From NCBI RefSeq assembly GCF_009884975.1, contig NZ_CP041970.1:248001-312000 (forward strand): a stretch of DNA of 64,000 nt, given 5' to 3'. Positions 36,659 through 46,503 of this stretch are shown piece by piece; position 1 is the first letter of the stretch, and each line of letters starts with the position of its first letter. The stretch comes from Acinetobacter dispersus. GTDB lineage: Bacteria; Pseudomonadota; Gammaproteobacteria; Pseudomonadales; Moraxellaceae. The notes beneath the pieces are model-generated. The model worked only from the letters and a program-made list of their open reading frames with translations, made no database searches and was not told the DNA's origin. The position numbers and the translations under genes were made by a program.

Positions 36659-37213
36659 TTAATAATTTTCAGGAACAGCACTTAAGAATTCACGACGTAC
36701 ATCTTTGTCGGTTTTAAAATCACCAACAAAAGAAACAGTACGTGTGGTTGACTCTTGTTTACCTACACCACGCATCATCATACACATATGCGCAGAGTCA
36801 ATCACAACTGCAACACCACGCGCTTGAGTCACTTCTGCAACCGCTTCAGCAATTTGCTGCGTCAAGTTCTCTTGAACTTGTAAACGACGTGCAAACATTT
36901 CTGTAATACGCGCAAATTTTGATAAACCTAAAACTTGACCTTCAGGTAAATATGCAATGTGCACACGACCATAGAATGGCAGTAGGTGATGTTCACAAAG
37001 TGAATAAAATTCAATATTTTTGACCAATACCATTTCATGGTTATCGGAAGGGAAGAGCGCACTATTTGTAACTTCTTCAAGCGTTTTACTATAGCCAGAA
37101 GTTAAAAAAGAGAAAGCTTTAGCCGCACGCATTGGCGTATCTTTTAAGCCCGGGCGATTTAGGTCTTCACCAACGGCAGTTAAGATATTTGCGTACGATT
37201 GCTGCATAGACAT
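36659..37213 (-). CDS. folE: GTP cyclohydrolase I
   Basis: FolE converts GTP to 7,8-dihydroneopterin triphosphate, the first step of folate synthesis. The protein of about 184 aa has the zinc and substrate residues in [31 protein letters not shown] and [12 protein letters not shown], including both Cys and the His pair. I prefer the ATG at 37213 (MSMQQSYAN); a GTG at 37225 is possible. It lies between the Smr gene and the cupin gene on the same strand. Confidence 0.95.
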   Translation of the reverse strand: MSMQQSYANILTAVGEDLNRPGLKDTPMRAAKAFSFLTSGYSKTLEEVTNSALFPSDNHEMVLVKNIEFYSLCEHHLLPFYGRVHIAYLPEGQVLGLSKFARITEMFARRLQVQENLTQQIAEAVAEVTQARGVAVVIDSAHMCMMMRGVGKQESTTRTVSFVGDFKTDKDVRREFLSAVPENY

Positions 37214-37298
37214 AACAATGTTCACTTAGGTGGGTTGAACAAAAACGGCAATTGTATCAGAAAACGATTGGAAATCTTAGTTTTGATAAAAATGCCGA

Positions 37299-37988
37299 TT
37301 ACTGTTTGTACTTAGGGTTCTTTTCGGCACGTTTGAGCAGGACTAAAACCGCTCCTGTGCCACCTTGATTTTCGGGTGCGCTGACGAAAGCAAGCACATC
37401 ACGATGCTGTCTGAGCCAACCATTGACATAGGTTTTTAAAATCGCTTCTGGGCCTTTACCATGCACAATTTTAACGACATTTTGATTTTCATCTTTTGCC
37501 ATTTGGAGCACTTGTAAAACAGCGGCACGTGCTTGCTCAACGGTACAGCCATGTAGATCGACTGCCTCGAACCAACGAATTTTCCCTGCTTTTAAGTCTT
37601 CAAATACTTTGTGCTGTAAAGTTGCAATGCGATAGCTTAAAGCAGCTTGGCTAGCAACAGGGTTTAAGATCGCTTGAGTATCTGAAATTTCTGTGAGCTC
37701 TTGCTCTGCACCACCTTCTGCTGCAGCACGTTTTGCCAAGGTTTGGGCGTCGACTTTTTTGCTACGTGCAACTCGAGTATCGGCAATATTTTGATTGTCG
37801 ATTGGTTTTACCCCAAGCAGGGCTTTTTTAAAAAGCTCAGTATCTTCCAACTCTTCAGCAACAGCTTGAGTCTTTTTTGACTCTGCTTGCTTTGCAATGG
37901 CAGTCGCTTGCGGATTAGAGATTTGCTTTTTAAAGGCTTTCAGTAAGTTAAACTGGTCTTTAGAAAGCGATGAATCGTGTTTACTCAT
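37299..37988 (-). CDS. Smr/MutS2-domain DNA or RNA endonuclease-like protein
   Basis: This 229-aa protein has a disordered, Lys/Ala-rich N-terminal half and a C-terminal Smr domain (about 140-225). The domain has the VDLHGCTVEQARAAV motif (LDxHG type), KIVHGKGPEAILKTYV and the final GGTGAVLVLLK. Smr domains of this stand-alone SmrA/YfcN type have nicking or RNA-cleavage activity in some species. It is upstream of folE with 73 bp between. Confidence 0.9.
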   Translation of the reverse strand: MSKHDSSLSKDQFNLLKAFKKQISNPQATAIAKQAESKKTQAVAEELEDTELFKKALLGVKPIDNQNIADTRVARSKKVDAQTLAKRAAAEGGAEQELTEISDTQAILNPVASQAALSYRIATLQHKVFEDLKAGKIRWFEAVDLHGCTVEQARAAVLQVLQMAKDENQNVVKIVHGKGPEAILKTYVNGWLRQHRDVLAFVSAPENQGGTGAVLVLLKRAEKNPKYKQ

Positions 37989-38121
37989 AAGTTTAGAAAA
38001 ATAGGCAAGATACGAGAGATGTAAAATTATAGTCCGAATCTGTGTTGATTTGAACTGAATTGCATTTATAGAGTATGAATGGGGTTGATCAAGTCTTATC
38101 TAATGAATAAAAGAAACATTT

Positions 38122-38577
38122 TTATGGAAGACAATCTATATATTTTATTAATTCTTGTAAAGCAGATTCTACAGAAGTAATTGCTACATATTCAGCATAT
38201 ACAGTATTTTCTTTCAGATTTTGATAAGTGAAAAAAGGATTTGTATTTAAAAGAAATATGAAAAAAATAGATTTCTTGTTCCTTACCGCAAGTTTTGTAA
38301 AATCATCAAATGTCTCTTCTAGTGTTAAATAATAATAGTTTATAAATTGATTATTGGGGTACAAGTTTTCAAGAAAGTTTTCGATTGTTAGATTATTATT
38401 AAAATATGAAGGACTCGTTAGTAGATATTTGAACGCTCCAATGAAGCTAGGCATATATGTAGGGGAGTCTAGAGTTCCAAATGAAACGCCATTGATGTTG
38501 ACGGTAAGATTGAGCAAATCTTTATGACAACTATTGAGGATAGAAAATGAAAAATCGTCCTTACCGATATGAATCAA
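38122..38577 (-). CDS. Uncharacterised AT-rich orphan (immunity-like)
   Basis: I do not recognise this 151-aa protein with certainty. It is distinctly AT-rich and rich in N, F, Y and I compared with folE and trpC around it, which suggests recent acquisition. It has no signal peptide. The opening MIHIGKDDFSFSIL and NINGVSFGTLDSP, then a long hydrophobic run (KKSIFFIFLLN), loosely resemble immunity proteins of polymorphic toxins such as the Imm42 type. No toxin gene is beside it. Upstream and downstream gaps are short and otherwise empty. Confidence 0.65.
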   Translation of the reverse strand: MIHIGKDDFSFSILNSCHKDLLNLTVNINGVSFGTLDSPTYMPSFIGAFKYLLTSPSYFNNNLTIENFLENLYPNNQFINYYYLTLEETFDDFTKLAVRNKKSIFFIFLLNTNPFFTYQNLKENTVYAEYVAITSVESALQELIKYIDCLP

Positions 38578-38652
38578 ATGAACTCCTGAGCTTTGAATTT
38601 GAAACGTCTAATTAATTTGAAAATCTTATTAAACTTTACATGTCTTATAAAG

Positions 38653-38682
38653 AAAAAGCCCAATTATCAAGAATTGGGCTTT
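38653..38682 (-). terminator. Terminator of trpDC
   Basis: AAAGCCCAATT and AATTGGGCTTT pair around six bases. On the minus strand this is followed by TTCTTT, about 15 bp past the trpC stop. Confidence 0.85.
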
Positions 38683-38696
38683 CATGTTATTTAAAG

Positions 38697-39503
38697 TCAA
38701 ACCTGCTCAGGCTGTCCAAACAACGCATTAAATGCTTGATCAGGACGAGGTTGCTTCATAAAGCTTTCGCCGACCAAGAAAGTATGAATGTCATTGGCTT
38801 GCATCATGTCTACATCAGCAGGTGTGGCAATACCACTTTCTGTGACTAAAACACGAGAAACAGGTAATAATTTCTTTAAACGCAATGAAGTATTTAAATC
38901 TACATCAAAGGTTTTAAGGTTACGGTTGTTCACACCCAAAATGCATTGTTCAGAAAGTTTTAGCGCACGTTCCAATTCATATTCATCATGTACTTCAACC
39001 AAAACATCCAACTGTTGTTCAAATGCCGTTTTCGACATTTCTTCCAGTTGTTGATCGGATAAACATGCCACGATCAATAAAATACAATCGGCATGTAGCG
39101 CACGTGCTTCCACCACATTATAAGGATCAATCAAGAAATCTTTACGCAAAGCAGGTAGGGCACAATGCTGACGTGCAATCGCAATATTTTCGTCTGCACC
39201 TTGGAAGAAATCCACATCAGTCAATACCGATAAGCAAGCAGCGCCCGCTTGTTCATATTGTTGTGCAATTTCCGTAGGATTAAAGTCTGCACGGATCACA
39301 CCTTTAGAAGGTGATGCTTTTTTAATTTCTGCAATTACAGCAGGACGTTTGTGCTGTAAAGCATTGGCAAAACCACGCACAGGCGTTGCTTCATTTGCCC
39401 ACTGCTCAACATCATGCAAGCTACGTTGTTTTAAACGTGCTGCAAGCTCCTCATGTTTGCGGTCAACAATTTTACCTAAAATGGTATTTTGAATATCGAT
39501 CAT
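38697..39503 (-). CDS. trpC: Indole-3-glycerol phosphate synthase
   Basis: TrpC closes the indole ring in tryptophan synthesis. The 268-aa monofunctional TIM-barrel protein has the motifs VIAEIKKASPSKGVI (catalytic Lys), LSVLTDVDFFQG, LRKDFLIDPYNV, GVNNRNLKTF and VTESGI near the C-terminal phosphate site. It lies 9 bp after trpD, so trpDC is one operon here. trpG is 8 kb away. Confidence 0.97.
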   Translation of the reverse strand: MIDIQNTILGKIVDRKHEELAARLKQRSLHDVEQWANEATPVRGFANALQHKRPAVIAEIKKASPSKGVIRADFNPTEIAQQYEQAGAACLSVLTDVDFFQGADENIAIARQHCALPALRKDFLIDPYNVVEARALHADCILLIVACLSDQQLEEMSKTAFEQQLDVLVEVHDEYELERALKLSEQCILGVNNRNLKTFDVDLNTSLRLKKLLPVSRVLVTESGIATPADVDMMQANDIHTFLVGESFMKQPRPDQAFNALFGQPEQV

Positions 39504-39512
39504 GAGAAGTCC

Positions 39513-40562
39513 TTAGTCTGCCTGATATTGTTTCAATGTCTTGGTAAATTCAGCCAAGATACTCATTTTTTCTAAGGCTTGTCCGCCGTAAAGAATATCT
39601 TGGGCCAGCTCCACGGCTTGTTTATAGGTTTTGGTAATTCCTGCGACGTAAATGCCTGCACCTGCATTCAGTGCAATCATATTTGCTGCTTTTTCGCCAA
39701 TATCTGATTTATCACGGCTTAAAGCATCTTTGATCAGCTTTAGGCTCTCTTCAGAACTATTGACGACTAAACCAGTCAGAGTTTGAGAGGCGATACCAAC
39801 GTCTTCGGGGTTCAACGTCCATTCAGTAACTTCGCCATCTTTAAGCTCAGCCACAGCGGTTGGCGCAGCTAGACTAATTTCATCTAGGCCATCTTTAGAA
39901 TGCACCACCAGTACATGCTCGGCACCAAGCTGTTTTAATACTTCAGCAATGGGACGGCAAAGTTCATCTGAGAATACGCCAATTACAAAACGATTTACGC
40001 CAGCAGGGTTGGTGAGTGGACCAAGTAAGTTAAAAATACTGCGAATGCCCAATTCACGACGTGGAGCCACCGCATATTTCATGGCTTTATGATGATTTGG
40101 CGCAAATAGGAAACCAACGCCCATTTCACGGATACAACGTTCCGTTTGCTGCATGTCTAAATCAAGTTGAATGCCAATCTGTTCAAGCACGTCAGAAGAA
40201 CCTGATTTGCTTGATACGCCGCGGTTACCATGTTTAGCAATGGTTGCTCCAGCAGCTGCGATGACAAAACTTGAAGCGGTTGAAACATTAAATAAGTTTT
40301 GACCATCACCACCTGTACCCACGATATCAACCAGATGAGGAATATCACTGACATCAATTTTAATCGCGAATTCACGCATGATACGTGCAGCAGCTGTAAT
40401 TTCATCAATACTTTCACCCTTCATGCGCAAGCCCATCATTAGCGCACCGATTTGAGCATCAGTGGCTTCACCTTGCATGATGCTGCGCATGACATCTTCC
40501 ATTTGTGGCTGGGTCAGATGGATGTTCTTGGTAATGTTATTGAGTGCCTGTTGGATATTCAT
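39513..40562 (-). CDS. trpD: Anthranilate phosphoribosyltransferase
   Basis: TrpD transfers phosphoribosyl to anthranilate. The protein of about 349 aa has the PRPP-binding [17 protein letters not shown] loop near residue 80, [49 protein letters not shown] and the C-terminal [18 protein letters not shown] at 40562 is the likely start; an ATG six bases upstream is also possible. No Trp-rich leader peptide or attenuator is evident upstream. Confidence 0.96.
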   Translation of the reverse strand: MNIQQALNNITKNIHLTQPQMEDVMRSIMQGEATDAQIGALMMGLRMKGESIDEITAAARIMREFAIKIDVSDIPHLVDIVGTGGDGQNLFNVSTASSFVIAAAGATIAKHGNRGVSSKSGSSDVLEQIGIQLDLDMQQTERCIREMGVGFLFAPNHHKAMKYAVAPRRELGIRSIFNLLGPLTNPAGVNRFVIGVFSDELCRPIAEVLKQLGAEHVLVVHSKDGLDEISLAAPTAVAELKDGEVTEWTLNPEDVGIASQTLTGLVVNSSEESLKLIKDALSRDKSDIGEKAANMIALNAGAGIYVAGITKTYKQAVELAQDILYGGQALEKMSILAEFTKTLKQYQAD

Positions 40563-40768
40563 AGTCATGAGTTACAGCATTTAATGATTAAAAAATTTGG
40601 ATGACAGTGGTTGATGATGAAGGATAGCTCAGCTTTATGTGGTGTGTGTCCCACTCGCTAAAGGGCTATGTTAGCAGAAAATAACTCAAGATTTGGGTTG
40701 TGGCTAGAGAGTTTTTAAAATTTAACCCGTTTAGGCGCATTGGTAAATTTGTTACTGGGAGTGATTGA

Positions 40769-40861
40769 ATGAAAAAGGTTTTATTTTATGGGGGAGTTAT
40801 TTTAGTTTTTATGATAAATAATCAACCATTTGGTATATCTTATTCACACATATCTCTATAA
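40769..40861 (+). CDS. Possible 30-aa small hydrophobic ORF
   Basis: A GGGAG site 7 nt before ATG precedes MKKVLFYGGVILVFMINN and 12 further residues, then TAA. The first half looks like a short membrane or signal segment. It lies in the 369-bp gap between divergent trpD and the TonB receptor gene, so it could be a leader peptide or chance. The rest of the gap is AT-rich promoter sequence. Support is only the ribosome site and composition. Confidence 0.3.
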   Translation: MKKVLFYGGVILVFMINNQPFGISYSHISL

Positions 40862-40931
40862 AAAATGTGTATAAATCAACTAAATAAAAGTAGATATATT
40901 AGGGCAGTCTTCATTTTACTCATTCATAAAT

Positions 40932-43664
40932 ATGTATCTAAATTACTTGAAATATCTTGGGGCTGTTAAAAACAAAGGTTGTTTTATTTTTGTCTTTATT
41001 GCATGTCTTCATCCACTAGAGACCCATGCTGAGACAAATGTAAAACAGCCACAAACAAAGACAACATCGGATAAAGTGGTGCAAGTTGCGGTGACAGGTT
41101 CACGTATCTCCAAAGCCCAGAAAGATGGCCCAACCAGTGTAACGGTCATTACCGCAGCCGATATTGAGAAACACGGTTATAGTAATGCCTTTGATGCCTT
41201 GAATAACCTGACGCAAAACACAGGATTTGTACAAGGAGCGGATTATGGCAATACTTTTACGCCTGCTGCCAATGCCATTAGTTTACGTGGTTTGGGGCCG
41301 AACCATACCTTAACCTTAATTAATGGACACCGAGTTGCAGATTATCCAGTGCCTTATGATGGCGCTGTGAATTTTGTCAATTTAGCCAATATTCCGACTG
41401 CGATTATTGACCGTATTGAAATCTTGAACGGTGGAGCTTCCGCGATCTATGGTTCAGATGCGATTGCAGGTGTGGTCAATATCATCCTAAAAAAGAAAAC
41501 TGATGGGACACAATTCAATATCAAGGCAGGTGGCACTAAAGAAGGTGGTGAAAATTTACGTCTACAATTGAGTGGCAGTAAAACACTGGACAAGCTCAAT
41601 CTGGTTTATGGGGTTGAACTGAGTGGGCGCGAACCGATTTGGGCGGCTGACCGAGATTTTATGTCGAGCCGAACACGTCGAGGGGAAAAGCCAGACACGA
41701 TCGTTGGACGTAAAAATGCCAAGACAGGCCAGTATCTTTCAATTAATGGCTGTAATGCATTTGATGATCTATTTAAAGGCTCAGTAACAAATATTGGAAA
41801 AGCGGGAGCAGATAACTGTGCCAGTGGTTTGGCTCGACCGACTTATTGGACGGTTCAAACCAAGAATCGCAGCCAAAATGGTTATCTCGGTTTAGATTAT
41901 GAGCTGAATGAGAAAACCCAACTCTTCGCAGATGTTTTGATTGGTGCCAATCAAATTGAAAACAATACCCGTGGCCCAACATGGACTTCTTTAGGCGCGA
42001 GTAGTGGTTATTTCCTCAATCAAGACACAGGAAATTATGAAATCTGGACACGACGTTTTGCACCAGAAGAACTTGGCGGTGTTGAGCAAGCCAATAAAAA
42101 ATGGAAAGAACTGTCTTCCAATTTGAACTTTGGTATCCGTGGCGATATTGGGGACAGTAGTTGGAGCTATGAAGCAGCCTATAATGGCTCGATTTATACC
42201 AGCCAATTACGTAAACAAGGGCTGGTTCGTTCGAATGTTGATGAATATTTCTTAGGTCAGCAACTGGGTGTAGACCAAGATGGTATTCCAATTTACTCCC
42301 CAAATTTGGATCATATCAGTCGGCCACTGACCGCTAGCGAGTTTAGAAGCATTTCAGGTACAACTGAGGAAAACGACAAGTCATGGGCGCAAGGTTTAAC
42401 GCTAAGTGCCAACGGTGATGTATTTGAATTGCCTGCAGGAACGGCCAAGCTTGCTGCTGTGGCAGAAATTGGACGCCAAGGTTTTAAAATCAAACCCGAT
42501 AAGGCGGTGGAAAATGGGGACTTCTATAATGCCACTTCCAGTGGTGAATATGGTGGCGCACGTACCCGTCAGGCGTTGGGTACGGAATTATTCTTACCCT
42601 TAGCCAAGCCACTCAATCTCACCTTATCTGGACGTTATGACCGCTATGCTTTGTCAGATAGTAGTATTGATAAATTCACATTTGGTTCAGGCTTAGAATT
42701 TAGACCACATCCAACCTTATTGGTGCGAGGCAACTACGCAACCAGTTTCCGTGCACCAGATATGAACTATCTGTTTTTGAATAAACAAAGAGGGTATTTC
42801 CCAAGTACCACCGATTATTTACGTTGTAGCCAAACGGGACAAGCATTAGATAAATGTAGCTTTAAAGATTATTCGCCTGGCGCGAACTACACACTAACGG
42901 GCAACAAAGATTTAAAGCCAGAAGAAGGCAAATCTTATGGTGCGGGGTTTGTATGGTCTCCGAGTAATAAGTTTGATATTTCCGTCGATTATTGGGATAT
43001 CAAAATTGATAATCTGGTGACGAATTTAAGTCAAGATAAGATTTTACGTTTAGAAGCTGATTGTCGTTTGGGCGCACAAGATATCAATTCGGCACAATGT
43101 GTTGATGCGTTGGCAAGAGTAGAGCGCAATCCTACAAATGCAGTGGTTGATCCAAATGTGATCAACAATATCAATATTGTACCGATCAATGCTGCCTCAG
43201 ATCATACTCGCGGGATTGATTTCACCAGCAAATGGCGTTGGAAAACAGAAAATTTAGGTAACTTCCTGTGGACGGTGAATTATAGCCGTGTGCTTGAACG
43301 TGAATATCAACAATCAAAAGATGGCGAGAAAGATAACTATTTAAAAGACTTAACCATTCCAGATTGGCGAGACCGCTTTAATACCAGTCTCAGTTGGAGT
43401 CTCGGTGATTGGGCATCAACCGTATTAGTCAATCGCTACGGCAAGATTCCAAACGGTAATCAAACGGCTTATTTAAGCCCGACTTATTTGGTCAATTGGA
43501 GTGGAACTTATAAAATTTCACCCAAGGCCTCTGCATCAATCATTGTGAATAACCTATTTGACAAAGTGAAACACGATGACACAGGCGGATGGCCATATTA
43601 TCCAGTAGGATCATATTCACCAATCGGCCGTCAGGGTTGGTTGGAGTTTAATTATAAATTCTAA
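40932..43664 (+). CDS. TonB-dependent outer-membrane receptor
   Basis: This 910-aa receptor has a signal peptide to about residue 33 (THA) and a plug domain. The plug begins VAVTGSRISKAQKDGPTSVTV and includes ISLRGLGPNHTLTLINGHR and GASAIYGSDAIAGVVNIILK. A 22-strand barrel ends in GRQGWLEFNYKF with the terminal aromatic residue. The GSRI opening and long loops resemble receptors for large organic substrates such as peptides rather than classical siderophores, which is inference. A secreted aminopeptidase gene follows 80 bp downstream on the same strand. No Fur box was recognised upstream. Confidence 0.9.
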   Translation: MYLNYLKYLGAVKNKGCFIFVFIACLHPLETHAETNVKQPQTKTTSDKVVQVAVTGSRISKAQKDGPTSVTVITAADIEKHGYSNAFDALNNLTQNTGFVQGADYGNTFTPAANAISLRGLGPNHTLTLINGHRVADYPVPYDGAVNFVNLANIPTAIIDRIEILNGGASAIYGSDAIAGVVNIILKKKTDGTQFNIKAGGTKEGGENLRLQLSGSKTLDKLNLVYGVELSGREPIWAADRDFMSSRTRRGEKPDTIVGRKNAKTGQYLSINGCNAFDDLFKGSVTNIGKAGADNCASGLARPTYWTVQTKNRSQNGYLGLDYELNEKTQLFADVLIGANQIENNTRGPTWTSLGASSGYFLNQDTGNYEIWTRRFAPEELGGVEQANKKWKELSSNLNFGIRGDIGDSSWSYEAAYNGSIYTSQLRKQGLVRSNVDEYFLGQQLGVDQDGIPIYSPNLDHISRPLTASEFRSISGTTEENDKSWAQGLTLSANGDVFELPAGTAKLAAVAEIGRQGFKIKPDKAVENGDFYNATSSGEYGGARTRQALGTELFLPLAKPLNLTLSGRYDRYALSDSSIDKFTFGSGLEFRPHPTLLVRGNYATSFRAPDMNYLFLNKQRGYFPSTTDYLRCSQTGQALDKCSFKDYSPGANYTLTGNKDLKPEEGKSYGAGFVWSPSNKFDISVDYWDIKIDNLVTNLSQDKILRLEADCRLGAQDINSAQCVDALARVERNPTNAVVDPNVINNINIVPINAASDHTRGIDFTSKWRWKTENLGNFLWTVNYSRVLEREYQQSKDGEKDNYLKDLTIPDWRDRFNTSLSWSLGDWASTVLVNRYGKIPNGNQTAYLSPTYLVNWSGTYKISPKASASIIVNNLFDKVKHDDTGGWPYYPVGSYSPIGRQGWLEFNYKF

Positions 43665-43744
43665 CAATGATGTGTGGATGCAGCGAAGTGGTACACCATT
43701 TGCTGCGTCTTTTTATTTTAAAAACTACAGAGGACAGATCTCCT

Positions 43745-46444
43745 ATGTTGGTCAAACCTTCATTTAAAAAACAATTGCTACTGACAACATTACTTTCATT
43801 ATCTGCAACACAGATTTTTGCATCAAATAGCAATGAACAAATTCCAATCGGCAAATTACCTGAATGGGCCATACCTGAATCTTATGATTTAGATTTTAAA
43901 ATTGATCCTGCACAAAAAAGTTATACGGGTAAAACCACAATCCATTTAAAACTGACCCAAGCAACCGATCATGTTTGGATTCATGGTAAATCTTTATCGG
44001 TAAAAGACGCCAACATCCTATCCGCAACTGGGCAGAAAACCACGGTCAAATATGAGCAAGCTTCAGAAGTAGATGGTGTCAGTCTGATTAAATTTGCCAA
44101 GATATTACCTGCAGGACAATACCGCTTAGTATTAGATTTCAATGCAGATTATGACCAACAACTGGATGGTATTTATAAAATTGAGTTTGAGGGTAAACCT
44201 TATGTCATGACTCAAATGGAAGCCATCAGTGCACGTCAATCTTTTCCATCATTTGATGAGCCCCGTTTTAAAACACCCTTTAATATTCGATTAACTATAC
44301 CAAGTAAATATTCAGGTTTTGCCAATACCAATCAAGTCGCTGAAAAGACCGAAAAATCGGGGTGGAAAACTTTAAGCTTTGCACCGACCAAACCGCTACC
44401 AACCTATCTATTGGCACTGGCAGTTGGTCCTTGGCAAGTACAACAAGGTCCTGATATTGGTGCGACTGAGTGGCGTAAACAGGCAATCAAATTACGAGGT
44501 CTGGCACCCGATGGTAAGGCTGAAAAAATGCAGCATGCCTTGTCTGAAACCCCAGCGATTTTAAAAACATTAGAAGATTATTTTGCCTTTGGTTATCCAT
44601 TCGACAAACTGGATTTACTTGCTGCTCCTGACTTTGCGGCGGGTGCGATGGAGAATCCTGGACTGATCACATTCAGAGATTATTTGATGCTATTGGATAA
44701 AGACTCTCCCGTGTCTTTTGTACAGAGTTCATTTAATGTCAATGCACATGAGTTGGCGCATCAATGGTTTGGGGATGTGGTGACCATGCCGTGGTGGGAC
44801 GATCTATGGTTGAATGAATCCTTTGCTACGTGGATGCAAAGTAAAATTACCCAACAATTACATCCCGAATTTAATGCTGACTTAGAACGCGTCGTCGATA
44901 CTGCAGGCGCGATGAAAAGCGATAGTTTGGTCAGTGTACGCCGTATTCGTCAGCCAATTTTAAGTAATGCGGATATTCAAACCGCCTTTGATGGCATTAC
45001 TTACCAAAAAGGTGCGGCTGTTTTAAATATGTTTGAAAGCTATTTAGGTGAGGAAAAATTCAAGCAAGGGGTGCGTAATTACATTAACAAGCATCAATAT
45101 GGCAGTGCTACAGCCAATGATTTAATTAGTTCCCTCGCAGAACAGTCTGGTCAAGCTGAGCGTTTTAGCAAAGCGGTGAAAAGTTTTATTGATCAACCGG
45201 GCGTACCGTTGCTGAATACTTCATTGCAGCAACAAGGTAATAAAGTCTTTTTAAATGTAAAACAAACACGCTATTTACCCGTTGGTTCTAAAGGCGATGC
45301 CAACAGTCTTTGGGGGGTACCATTGTGTGTACGTTACGAAGTTCCCAATGCTGCAAGTAAAGTTCAGTGTGACTTGATTGATCAAGCGGAAGCCAAAATT
45401 GAACTCAAAGGTGCACGTATTAACAGTTGGTATATTCCAAATGCGGATGCAGCAGGCTATTACCAATTTAGTTTGCCTGAACCCGAACTTGCTCGTCTGA
45501 CTGCCGCTACGGAAAAACTCTCTAATACTGAACAATTGGCCTATGCCTATGCTGTTTCAGCGGCATTTAACCATGGTGATATTAACCTGTTGGCGGTGGT
45601 GGATGTTGCGAAGAAGTTTGCGAACTCGAATAGCCGACAGATTAGTACGGCATTGTTTCAGCAGCTCAGTACAATACAGCGCCATGTGTTGAAGACTGAG
45701 GCAGAACGTGAGCATTTTAGAAAAGTGCTCGCGAATTTATATCTACCCAAATTGAATCAATTAGGGTATGCGAGCAAAGCAGGTGAGTCTGCTGAGGATA
45801 GCTTGTGGCGTAGTGAGTTAGCCCAATTTCTTGCATTGGAAATTCAGGTGCCAGAAGTGCGTGAGCAATTGTTAAAACAATCCGACGCCCTATTCGCTCA
45901 AAAGCAATTGAATTTTGCAACATTAACCCCCGAGCTTTTACCAACGATTTTAGCTGTACGAGTGCAAGAAAAAGGGCTGCCTACCTTTGATCGTTTAGCG
46001 GGGGAGTTACAACACATCACGCAACCGACCCAACGTTTGGCGATTCTTACTGCCTTAGGCTCAGCCAATCAGGTGGAAACACGTCAGCAGGCACGTCAGT
46101 TAGTTTTAGATCCACGTGTGAAAGTTGGTGAAGTACGTACCGTGATTAACTCAATCAATAGCTATAGCGGTGAACAAGGCGGACTTTGGTCATGGTTTAA
46201 GGCCAATCACGATGCTGTGTTTGATCGTTTAGGCAAATCTTCTGCTGGACGTTTCCCTGCATTGTTTAGTGGTGCAGCATGTACACAACAAGAAGTGACG
46301 CAGTTGAATGCCTTCTTTGCACCGAGAACCAAAGAGCTGGTTGGGGTTGAGCGTGGTTTAAATCAAACCAAGGAACGGATTCAACTGTGTGAGTCCTTAG
46401 TTGCGAAGCAAGATGGTTCGCTTGTGCAACAATTGAAGTTGTAA
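43745..46444 (+). CDS. Exported M1-family metallo-aminopeptidase
   Basis: This 899-aa zinc aminopeptidase of the M1 (PepN/aminopeptidase A) family releases N-terminal residues from peptides. It has a signal peptide (ATQIFA), the exopeptidase motif GAMEN and the zinc site HELAHQWFG (first His at 335), with the third ligand Glu in NESFATW 19 residues on. A C-terminal ERAP1-like helical domain follows. I chose MLVKPSFKK at 43745 with GAGGA 10 nt upstream; a longer frame reaches into the TonB gene end. Pairing with the receptor suggests peptide scavenging. Confidence 0.92.
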   Translation: MLVKPSFKKQLLLTTLLSLSATQIFASNSNEQIPIGKLPEWAIPESYDLDFKIDPAQKSYTGKTTIHLKLTQATDHVWIHGKSLSVKDANILSATGQKTTVKYEQASEVDGVSLIKFAKILPAGQYRLVLDFNADYDQQLDGIYKIEFEGKPYVMTQMEAISARQSFPSFDEPRFKTPFNIRLTIPSKYSGFANTNQVAEKTEKSGWKTLSFAPTKPLPTYLLALAVGPWQVQQGPDIGATEWRKQAIKLRGLAPDGKAEKMQHALSETPAILKTLEDYFAFGYPFDKLDLLAAPDFAAGAMENPGLITFRDYLMLLDKDSPVSFVQSSFNVNAHELAHQWFGDVVTMPWWDDLWLNESFATWMQSKITQQLHPEFNADLERVVDTAGAMKSDSLVSVRRIRQPILSNADIQTAFDGITYQKGAAVLNMFESYLGEEKFKQGVRNYINKHQYGSATANDLISSLAEQSGQAERFSKAVKSFIDQPGVPLLNTSLQQQGNKVFLNVKQTRYLPVGSKGDANSLWGVPLCVRYEVPNAASKVQCDLIDQAEAKIELKGARINSWYIPNADAAGYYQFSLPEPELARLTAATEKLSNTEQLAYAYAVSAAFNHGDINLLAVVDVAKKFANSNSRQISTALFQQLSTIQRHVLKTEAEREHFRKVLANLYLPKLNQLGYASKAGESAEDSLWRSELAQFLALEIQVPEVREQLLKQSDALFAQKQLNFATLTPELLPTILAVRVQEKGLPTFDRLAGELQHITQPTQRLAILTALGSANQVETRQQARQLVLDPRVKVGEVRTVINSINSYSGEQGGLWSWFKANHDAVFDRLGKSSAGRFPALFSGAACTQQEVTQLNAFFAPRTKELVGVERGLNQTKERIQLCESLVAKQDGSLVQQLKL

Positions 46445-46457
46445 TTTATTTAGTCAT

Positions 46458-46490
46458 AAAAAAAGCCAACGATCATGCGTTGGCTTTTTT
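46458..46490. terminator. Bidirectional terminator between M1 peptidase and tcyP
   Basis: AAAAAAAGCCAACG and CGTTGGCTTTTTT flank a short loop. It serves both convergent genes. Confidence 0.92.
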
Positions 46491-46503
46491 GTTTTAATCT
46501 GGC

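Noticed and set aside
40563..40931. Tryptophan attenuator upstream of trpD
   Set aside because: No Trp-codon-rich leader peptide and no alternative terminator/antiterminator stems were seen on the minus strand.
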